DNA from: Chloroflexota bacterium
Lineage (GTDB): Bacteria > Chloroflexota > JAHJIN01
Direction of reading: 5' to 3'
NCBI GenBank assembly: GCA_018823415.1
Contig: JAHJIN010000345.1
Location: 1 to 64,000, forward strand
Length of the DNA: 64,000 bases
Position numbers and translations under genes: made by a program. Positions 58,641 to 64,000 of this stretch are shown piece after piece (position 1 is the first letter of the stretch; each line of letters starts with the position of its first letter). The notes under the pieces were generated by a model. It saw nothing but the letters and a program-made list of their open reading frames with translations, did not search any database and was not told the DNA's origin.

Positions 58641-59627
58641 TCACGGCAAAAACTCGGTGGTAAAGGCTTGGGCCGGGTCGATGCGCCGGGCGATGAGGCC
58701 CTGATCGGCCATCCAATCCACGTAACGTTGCCAGACCTCGGCTTTTTGCTCGCCCCAGCGCGCGGCGTCGGCCTGATAGCGGGGACTGAGCCACTGCTGG
58801 CTCTGGCGTACCAGCCCGGCGTTGCTCTCTGGCGCGGCCTGGAGCAGCATGTCGGCGGCTTCGGCCGGGTGCTCGATGGCATACCGATAGCCCTGGCTGG
58901 TGGCGGCCATGAACCGGCGCGCCACGTCCTGGCGCTGGGCCACCGTCTGCTCCGAGGCAATGATGACCGGCGTGTAATAGTCGGGCACGCACTGGACCCA
59001 ATCGGACAGCATGATGATGTTCAGCGGCTCGCCGCGCACCTGGGCCTCAATGCCGGTCCAGCCGTAGAAAATCCAGGTGAAATCCACGTCGCGCTGCGTG
59101 ACCAGAAAATAGTCGGCCCAGCCCACGTCCACAAACTCGACCGTGTTGACGTCGGCGCCATCGCAGGCCATGAGCGCGCCCAGCACGGCCTTTTCCATGG
59201 GCGAGCCAAAGGCGCCGTACTTTTTCCCCTGAAAATCCCGGGGCTGCGTCAATCCTTTGGCCCGGGGCGAGGCAAACCCCGACGTGTTGTGCTGGATGAT
59301 GGCGGCAATGCTCACCACCGGCACGTCCTGGGACCGGGCAATCGTCACCTCTTCCTGATAGCTGATGCCAAAATCGGCCTGGCCGGCCGCCACCACCTGC
59401 ACCACCGTGTTTTCCTGGGCCGGCTCGATGATGCGCACGTCAAGCCCCTGGTCCCGGTACCAACCCTGGGCCTGCGCCACATACAGGCCGGTGTGGTTGG
59501 TGTTGGGCGTCCAGTCCAGCATCACCGTGACCGGCGTCCACTCGCCCGGCGTCCCCCCGATCACATCGCACCCGGCCAGTGCCACCAGCACACCCACCAT
59601 CAATCCGCAAATCGCCACCCGCTTCAT
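58641..59627 (-). CDS. thiY: pyrimidine precursor-binding lipoprotein (ThiY/NMT1-THI5-like)
   Basis: 328 residues. Lipobox 'LVALAGC' near residue 14-20. 'VMLDWTPNTNHTGLYVAQAQ' and 'CDGADVNTVEFVDVGWADYF' are hallmarks of NMT1/THI5-like proteins that bind the thiamine pyrimidine HMP or formylaminopyrimidine. The TPP riboswitch upstream of the operon supports that substrate. Separated from the permease gene by repeat family 2. Confidence 0.9.
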   Translation of the reverse strand: MKRVAICGLMVGVLVALAGCDVIGGTPGEWTPVTVMLDWTPNTNHTGLYVAQAQGWYRDQGLDVRIIEPAQENTVVQVVAAGQADFGISYQEEVTIARSQDVPVVSIAAIIQHNTSGFASPRAKGLTQPRDFQGKKYGAFGSPMEKAVLGALMACDGADVNTVEFVDVGWADYFLVTQRDVDFTWIFYGWTGIEAQVRGEPLNIIMLSDWVQCVPDYYTPVIIASEQTVAQRQDVARRFMAATSQGYRYAIEHPAEAADMLLQAAPESNAGLVRQSQQWLSPRYQADAARWGEQKAEVWQRYVDWMADQGLIARRIDPAQAFTTEFLP

Positions 59628-59658
59628 CTCGCCCTCCTCTCATTTCTCCGGTCTTTTC

Positions 59659-59773
59659 AGTGTTGCCGAACATTTTACCGCAGAGACCGCCGAGTTCGCC
59701 GAGTTTTTCTCTTGTTCTCAGCGGTCTCGGCGTGCTCTGCGGTTCAAAAAGTGGGCACTATTTCAACAACTCT
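59659..59773. repeat. MITE-like repeat family 2, full copy in the thiamine operon
   Basis: 115 bp with imperfect terminal repeats AGTGTTGCCGA / TCAACAACTCT and core 'accgcagagaccgccgagttcgccgag...ctcagcggtctcggcgtgctctgcggtt'. It lies between thiX and thiY, 31 bases before the thiY ATG. Similarity to the 53140 copy extends beyond the repeats into 'caagaggga'. Confidence 0.85.
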
Positions 59774-59795
59774 CAAGAGGGAGCCTGTCCATTTC

Positions 59796-60587
59796 TCATT
59801 TCTCATTTTTGATTTCCTCCCACACCTCTTCCCGCCCGGCGAAATACCACGGCAGCATTGCTCGCTCCAGCGCCAGCACCATGAGGAACAGGGCAATACT
59901 CAACAACGACGTGATGGCAATGGCGGCAAAGACCCGGTCGGTGGCAAAGCCCTTGGCGGACCGGGTCATGAATATGCCCAGGCCCGTGCTGGCCCCCACC
60001 CACTCGCCGATGATGGCCCCGACGACGCTGTACGTGACGGCGATCTTGTATCCGCTAAAGAATGACGGCAGCGCGGCCGGCACACGTACCTTGGTCATGA
60101 TCTGCCGCCGCGAGGCGCCCATTGCCCGCAGCAGGTTGACGAGTTCCGGGTCGGCGGCGCGCAGCCCGTCGGCCGCGCCCACGGCGATGGGGAAAAAGCA
60201 TACCAGCGTCACCACCACCACCTTGGGTAAAATGCCATAGCCGAACCAGATGATGAGCAGCGGTGCCAGGGCCAGGATGGGGATGGTCTGCGAGGCCACC
60301 AGCAGGGGGTACAACGCCCGGCGCAGCGTCGCCGAGAGGTCGATGAGCAGGGCCAGGCCCACGCCGGCGACCAGGGCCAGCGCCAGGCCCAACAGCGTCT
60401 CCGTCATCGTCTGGGCGATGTGCGGCCCCAACAGCGGCGCGGCCTCGACGCCGGCCTGCACGATCTGGGTGGGGGCCGGCAGCAGCCACTTGGGCACGCC
60501 GGCCAGCCGCACTGCCGCTTCCCACAGCGCCAGCAACGCCGCTAGCAAGACCACCGGCGGGCCATACTGCCCGGCTTTTTGCCTCAT
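59796..60587 (-). CDS. thiX: ABC transporter permease for thiamine precursor (ThiX-like)
   Basis: 263 residues from the ATG at 60587 ('ggggagac' upstream). Six membrane helices and the EAA loop 'LRAMGASRRQIMTKVRVPAALP'. 'SQTIPILALAPLLIIWFGYG' is typical of the TauC/SsuC/ThiX class. The adjacent lipoprotein and ATPase complete the transporter. Confidence 0.9.
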   Translation of the reverse strand: MRQKAGQYGPPVVLLAALLALWEAAVRLAGVPKWLLPAPTQIVQAGVEAAPLLGPHIAQTMTETLLGLALALVAGVGLALLIDLSATLRRALYPLLVASQTIPILALAPLLIIWFGYGILPKVVVVTLVCFFPIAVGAADGLRAADPELVNLLRAMGASRRQIMTKVRVPAALPSFFSGYKIAVTYSVVGAIIGEWVGASTGLGIFMTRSAKGFATDRVFAAIAITSLLSIALFLMVLALERAMLPWYFAGREEVWEEIKNEK

Positions 60588-60685
60588 GTCTCCCCTCGTC
60601 ACGTGCTTGGCGTGATGCGTCATGCGTCACACACAGTGCGCTGCGTGAACGTCAGGCGTGAAAGATGACGTTTGACGTTTCACGT

Positions 60686-61324
60686 CTAACGACTATGCAC
60701 CACCAGCAGGATGCCGGCCCCCACCTGCACCCGGGCCTCGTCCGCCGTCATCATGTTGCTGACGCCGCGAGCCAGGGCCAGGTGCAGTGTGTCGTCCTGC
60801 AAGGGGTACGCCAGGCCAGCCGTGGTGATACCGGTCACATCGCCGCTCAGCGGCAGCAGCGAGATGGTATCGCCGGCAGCGCCGCGCCACCGGCCGGTCT
60901 CGCCGCCGCGCAGCACGCGTATGGTCGTGAGGCCGGCCACGATGCGTGCGTCCACGTTGAGGAGCGCCGGGTGCGCCAGCAGCAGGATGTTAGCCAACGA
61001 TTGGTCCCAGCGGCCGCCCAGCGTGCCCAGCATGATGATCTCGGTGGCACCGTGCCCGGCGGCATAGACCAGCGCCAGTTCCAGGTCGGTTTCGTCCTTG
61101 TGGGCCGGGTACGCCAATAGCTGGCAGCCCCGGGCCAGCAGCGCGGCCCGGTCGGCCTCGTCCAGCGAATCCAGGTCGCCGATCACCACCTGCGGCCAGA
61201 GGTCCAGGGACCGGGCGTGGCGCATCCCGCCATCGGCGCAGATGAGCCAATCAGCGGCCCGAATCTGCACCCGGGCCATCGCCGGGTCGCCCAGTTCACC
61301 GTTCGCCAGAATCACTGCGCGCAT
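60686..61324 (-). CDS. thiN: thiamine pyrophosphokinase
   Basis: 212 residues from the ATG at 61324 ('gggaggaaccgg'). 'CADGGMRHA', 'VIGDLDSLDEADRAALLARG', 'HKDETDLELALVYA' and 'GTLGGRWDQSLANILLL' are the ATP- and thiamine-binding motifs of ThiN/TPK. The track's extra 59 codons translate the riboswitch and are not real. It makes TPP, the ligand of the upstream riboswitch, so the operon is feedback-controlled. The gene order thiN-thiX-thiY-thiZ suggests the salvage route. Confidence 0.94.
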   Translation of the reverse strand: MRAVILANGELGDPAMARVQIRAADWLICADGGMRHARSLDLWPQVVIGDLDSLDEADRAALLARGCQLLAYPAHKDETDLELALVYAAGHGATEIIMLGTLGGRWDQSLANILLLAHPALLNVDARIVAGLTTIRVLRGGETGRWRGAAGDTISLLPLSGDVTGITTAGLAYPLQDDTLHLALARGVSNMMTADEARVQVGAGILLVVHSR

Positions 61325-61338
61325 CCGGTTCCTCCCAC

Positions 61339-61362
61339 AAAAAAAGCCGCCATAGCCGGCGG
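61339..61362 (-). terminator. terminator of the TPP riboswitch expression platform
   Basis: Minus strand CCGCC-ggctat-GGCGGC followed by seven T, between the aptamer and the thiN ribosome binding site. Suggests transcriptional control. Confidence 0.88.
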
Positions 61363-61377
61363 TTTCGCGGTGTTGCT

Positions 61378-61464
61378 TCCCTGCGCCGGCATTACCCAGG
61401 ATCAGGTTCCAGGGGTCGAGGCCGAGCCTCCTCTCAGCCGGGCCTTGTGGACCGGCTCCCCCAG
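61378..61464 (-). promoter_or_regulatory. TPP (THI-box) riboswitch
   Basis: On the minus strand: 'ctgggggagcc', 'ggctgagagga' (CUGAGA core), 'gacccctggaacctgatcctgg' and 'gtaatgccggcgcaggga', the conserved TPP aptamer parts in the right order. Controls thiN and the precursor transporter. Confidence 0.96.
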
Positions 61465-61491
61465 CAATGAGATGGTGAATTGTCTGATTTG

Positions 61492-61521
61492 AGTATAGCA
61501 CAGCCGGTCGGCGCTTGTCAA
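61492..61521 (-). promoter_or_regulatory. promoter of the thiamine operon
   Basis: Minus strand TTGACA (61521-61516), 18-bp spacer, TATACT (61497-61492). The -35 overlaps the dedA -35 on the other strand. Confidence 0.8.
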
Positions 61522-61543
61522 ATGCGCGCGTGCCGGGTATAAT
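61515..61543 (+). promoter_or_regulatory. dedA promoter
   Basis: TTGTCA (61515-61520), 17-bp spacer, TATAAT (61538-61543). Its -35 and that of the divergent thiamine operon are the same seven bases TTGTCAA read in both directions. Confidence 0.8.
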
Positions 61544-61605
61544 AGCCCGTGCCCCTTGCGGGCAGACCCGCCCACTGGACGGGCCTTATTTGTAGGAGGA
61601 ACCCA

Positions 61606-62283
61606 TTGCACGCATTCGAAGAAGCCGTCGTCGTATTCTTGCAAAACCTGTTCAACCTCATCGGCTGGGCCGGCGTGGTGGTGGCTATGGCCATCGAAAG
61701 CGCCTGCATTCCCCTGCCCAGCGAAGTGACGATGCCCCTGGCCGGGTGGATGCTCATTGCCGAGCCGGGCCAGCCCATGTGGCACGTCTTGCTGGGGGGA
61801 TTGTGGGGCGCGGTCGGCTGTACCATCGGCTCTGTCATCACCTACTGGATCGGGGCCAAGGGCGGCCGGCCGTTCTTGTTGCGCTATGGCAAGTATGTGC
61901 TCATTTCGCGCCGCGACATTGATATGGCCGACCGGTGGTTTGGTCGCTGGGGCGAGGCCACGGCGTTCTTTTCGCGGCTCTTGCCGGTGGTGCGCACGTT
62001 CATCAGCCTGCCGGCCGGCGTGGCGCGCATGAACTTTACCAAATTCACGATCTTGACCTTTGTCGGCTCGTTCATCTGGTGCGCGGCCCTGACCTGGGCC
62101 GGCTATGCCTTTGGTCAGCACTGGCGCGAGATCCGCGAGTTGATGCGCCCGCTGGATATTCCCATCGTCATCGCCGGCGTGCTGTTTGTGGCCTGGTACG
62201 TCTGGCGACATATCAAGCACGCGCGAGAGGACGCCGCGCTGGAGGGCGAACCGCCAGCTCAGACCGAGCCGCTTTCTGACTAG
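61606..62283 (+). CDS. DedA-family membrane protein
   Basis: 225 residues from TTG at 61606, with 'taggaggaaccca' upstream; the track ATG would lie only six bases after the promoter. 'ESACIPLPSEVTMPLAGWM' (E...P-x-P-x-E), 'GSVITYWIGAKGGRPFLLRYGKY' and 'FFSRLLPVVRTFISLPAGVARM' (R-x-x-P-x-x-R) are the DedA motifs of this superfamily, some of which flip undecaprenyl phosphate or other lipids and depend on the proton motive force. Substrate unknown. Confidence 0.9.
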   Translation: MHAFEEAVVVFLQNLFNLIGWAGVVVAMAIESACIPLPSEVTMPLAGWMLIAEPGQPMWHVLLGGLWGAVGCTIGSVITYWIGAKGGRPFLLRYGKYVLISRRDIDMADRWFGRWGEATAFFSRLLPVVRTFISLPAGVARMNFTKFTILTFVGSFIWCAALTWAGYAFGQHWREIRELMRPLDIPIVIAGVLFVAWYVWRHIKHAREDAALEGEPPAQTEPLSD

Positions 62284-62363
62284 CCTTGTTTGGCCCGCGC
62301 GCCCGGCTCGTCGAGGACACGCCTGCCCATCAGGGTAGGCGTTTGTGCTTGGAGGACCCGGTC

Positions 62364-63863
62364 ATGCCCACACCCATCTCGCCCATCACCACGCAGCCCG
62401 GCGACGTGAGCCTGCTCCGGCGCGACCTGTGCGCCCTGGTGGCGGCCCTCCAGCGGGAACCGGCGGCCCTGCGGCGCGACGGGCAATTGACCAAGGCCGA
62501 GCTGCTGCGCCTGAACGAGGGGCTGCTGGTCCGCGAGGACCTGACCGGTGTTCGCAGCGAGGATCGGGCCGGCCGGCTGGCGTTCCTGGGCTTTTTGGCG
62601 CGCCAGACCGGGTTGGTGATCGAGCGCGAGGACCGGCTAGTGCCAGCAGAGGGGGCCTCGATATGTTTCAGCGACCCGGTCTCTCAACAGGTTGCAGACC
62701 TGTGGCAATGCTGGTATGCTGCGACCATCTGGGACGACCTGCGCCATGTGTCTTCTCTGCGGGTCAAACAGACGCCATCACACCCGCTGGTGGTCCATGA
62801 CCCGGCCGCAGTGCGTCGCCGGGCCTTGACCGTCCTGGCCCGGGTCCTGGCCCCCGGCGCCTGGGTGCCGCTGACCGACGCCGTGGATGCGGTCAGCGAA
62901 CACGACCCGGCTTTCCTGCGCCATCCCGAATCGGCGCGCTGGGAGATCTGCGACGCTGCCACCGGCCGCGACCTGGCCCCGGCCCGCTATTGGGACCTGG
63001 TGGAGGGCGCGCTGCTGCGCTTTTTGCTGACCGGGCCGCTGCACTGGCTGGGTTGCATCTCTCTGGGCTACGATGCCGATGGCGTGCTGGCCTTTTGCGC
63101 CCTCACGCCGCTGGGCGCGCACTTGTTGGGCCTGTCAGAGACCCCGTGGTTGCCATCGGCCCCGGAACCGCTGGTGATCCAGCCCAACTTTGAGGTCGTG
63201 GCCCCGTTTCACGCCGACCTGGGGGCCGTGCTGCGCCTGGAGCGCCTGGCTGAGCTGGTGCAGGATGGCCCGGCGCGGGTCTATCGCCTGACCCGGGACC
63301 GCTTTCGCGCGGCCCTGGACGCCGGGGCCAGCCCGCAGGCGCTCCTGGCCTTTCTGACCGACGCCGGCGCCGCGCCGCTGCCGCAGAACGTGGCCTATAC
63401 CCTGCGCGAGTGGGCCGGGCAATATGGCCGCGTGCGATTGGAATTGGCCACGCTCCTGCGCGTCGACGACGAGATCCTCATGCGCGAGCTGGAATCGTCG
63501 CGGCGTCTGGCCCCGTTGCTGGGCGAGGCGCTATCGGGCACGACGCACGCCGTCGCCGCCGAGAACGTCGAGGCCCTGGCGGCCCGGCTCCGGGAAGACG
63601 GCTATATGCCTCACGTGGATGGCGACCCGCCGGCTCCGACTGCCACCGGCCGGCTCCACCTGGCCCAGCGCGAGGTCGTGCCGCTGCTGGCCGCCGCCTA
63701 TGCCCTGCTGCGCCAATCGTCCGGCCCCCCCCGTAGGGGGGCGCTGCGCGTGGACGACGACCTGGCGGCCCTGGTCGCGCGGCTGGAGCGCCGGCTGAGT
63801 CCCGCCGCCCGCGCCCAGGCCGAACGTCAGGCTCACGAATGGCTGCACGAGTTGGCCCGATGA
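62364..63863 (+). CDS. XPB/Ssl2-like helicase-associated domain protein
   Basis: 499 residues from the ATG at 62364 ('ggaggacccggtc'). The C-terminal half, from 'LVIQPNFEVVAPFHADL' through 'VYRLTRDRFRAALDAGASPQ' and a following 'ELESSRRLAPLLGEALS', reads like the helicase-associated domain found in a family of bacterial proteins that pair with an XPB-type helicase. No helicase Walker motifs are in this protein. It overlaps the next gene by four bases (ATGA), so it probably works with that product. Confidence 0.75.
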   Translation: MPTPISPITTQPGDVSLLRRDLCALVAALQREPAALRRDGQLTKAELLRLNEGLLVREDLTGVRSEDRAGRLAFLGFLARQTGLVIEREDRLVPAEGASICFSDPVSQQVADLWQCWYAATIWDDLRHVSSLRVKQTPSHPLVVHDPAAVRRRALTVLARVLAPGAWVPLTDAVDAVSEHDPAFLRHPESARWEICDAATGRDLAPARYWDLVEGALLRFLLTGPLHWLGCISLGYDADGVLAFCALTPLGAHLLGLSETPWLPSAPEPLVIQPNFEVVAPFHADLGAVLRLERLAELVQDGPARVYRLTRDRFRAALDAGASPQALLAFLTDAGAAPLPQNVAYTLREWAGQYGRVRLELATLLRVDDEILMRELESSRRLAPLLGEALSGTTHAVAAENVEALAARLREDGYMPHVDGDPPAPTATGRLHLAQREVVPLLAAAYALLRQSSGPPRRGALRVDDDLAALVARLERRLSPAARAQAERQAHEWLHELAR

Positions 63864-64000
63864 AGGTAAACGCCGACTGCCAGCAAACCGCCCCGGCCCT
63901 GGAGCGCGACACCTGGCGCGACCACCTGCGGCTGCTGTTCCTGCGTGGGCTGGCCGGGGCCGCGCGGCCGCTGGTGTCCGGTCCCCGGCTGCTGGACGAC
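63860..64000 (+). CDS. start of a coupled downstream gene (partial)
   Basis: The ATG at 63860 overlaps the previous stop. 47 codons are visible up to the window edge ('MKVNADCQQTAPALERDTWR...'), too few to recognise a family. Given its partner, an XPB-like helicase or nuclease is a possibility, not shown. Confidence 0.6.
   Translation, partial: MKVNADCQQTAPALERDTWRDHLRLLFLRGLAGAARPLVSGPRLLDD

Noticed and set aside
58635-60065. Plus-strand ORF of 476 residues
   Set aside because: Antisense to thiY and thiX and runs through the MITE-like repeat; no domain.
60595-60685. Palindromic 'gtgaaagatgacgtttgacgtttcac' region between thiX and thiN as a regulatory site
   Set aside because: It looks like degenerate intergenic repeat sequence ('gacgtttgacg', also seen near 40130) and has no clear role; I could not define its limits.
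61325-61501. N-terminal extension of thiamine pyrophosphokinase
   Set aside because: The extra codons are the TPP riboswitch and its terminator.

Overview
The window looks like part of a GC-rich bacterial chromosome, most probably a member of the Chloroflexota (Anaerolineae/Ardenticatenia-like). The basis is indirect: a very large STAND-TPR-SARP regulator, a two-gene SufC-SufB cluster, gingipain-like C25 proteases ending in an 'FLPL' tail, and many TTG/GTG starts. The 23S fragment at the left edge could settle the taxonomy, but I could not search it.

Layout. 1-522: 3' end of an rRNA operon (23S, 5S, terminator). 0.5-3.6 kb (minus): hydrolase-acetyltransferase fusion, two small unknown proteins, mutM. 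3.7-7.5 kb (plus): autoregulated CadC/CzrA-like repressor plus P1B metal ATPase, then a surface protein behind a promoter, palindromic operator and terminator-bearing leader. 7.9-10.7 kb: MFS carrier and a polytopic membrane protein that is probably translated leaderless. 10.7-17.5 kb (minus): der, ybbR/cdaR, cdaA (c-di-AMP synthesis), a TPR protein, argF. 17.5-22.7 kb: a pseudokinase-VWA protein and a 1127-residue STAND/HEAT/SARP regulator. 22.7-29.6 kb (minus): miaA and a translation block tRNA-Thr, tRNA-Tyr, tRNA-Thr, tuf, rpmG, tRNA-Trp, secE, nusG, rplK, rplA, L10 leader, rplJ, rplL. Its tRNA-Tyr gene is interrupted by a group I intron that carries a PD-(D/E)XK homing endonuclease. 29.7-36.8 kb: selA, M16 peptidase, a double-thioredoxin/CcdA fusion, a PH-like membrane protein, a fused two-domain ABC permease. 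36.9-42.2 kb (plus): degenerate P-loop kinase, aromatic amino acid decarboxylase, lipoprotein, sufC-sufB. 42.3-48.3 kb: two tandem C25 proteases. 48.4-55.6 kb (minus): TauE/SafE permease, pstBACS, and a PhoB/PhoR-like pair. 55.6-57.8 kb: tatA, yraN, rnhB, rplS. 57.8-61.5 kb (minus): TPP-riboswitch-controlled thiamine precursor ABC transporter and thiamine pyrophosphokinase. 61.5-64 kb (plus): DedA, an XPB/Ssl2-like helicase-associated protein and the start of its coupled partner.

The most interesting items are five. (1) The group I intron in tRNA-Tyr: the splice sites and P2-P9 can be traced, the endonuclease ORF appears to sit in the P1 loop, and its reading frame ends inside the catalytic core. 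(2) An ~80-bp palindromic repeat family, four good copies, placed exactly in stop-to-start gaps of operons; its conserved end supplies Shine-Dalgarno-like sequence to the next gene, and one copy encodes the last residues and stop of yraN. (3) A second, MITE-like family of ~120 bp with terminal inverted repeats, including one copy inside the inferred 5' UTR of pstS. (4) Two Pho-box promoters of identical geometry (four 11-bp units, 7 bp, -10), one for pstS and one for the TauE/SafE permease, which suggests that permease belongs to the phosphate regulon. (5) Divergent promoters for dedA and the thiamine operon that share one -35 sequence.

I see no CRISPR array, insertion sequence or prophage. 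Most of the window is core-like chromosome.
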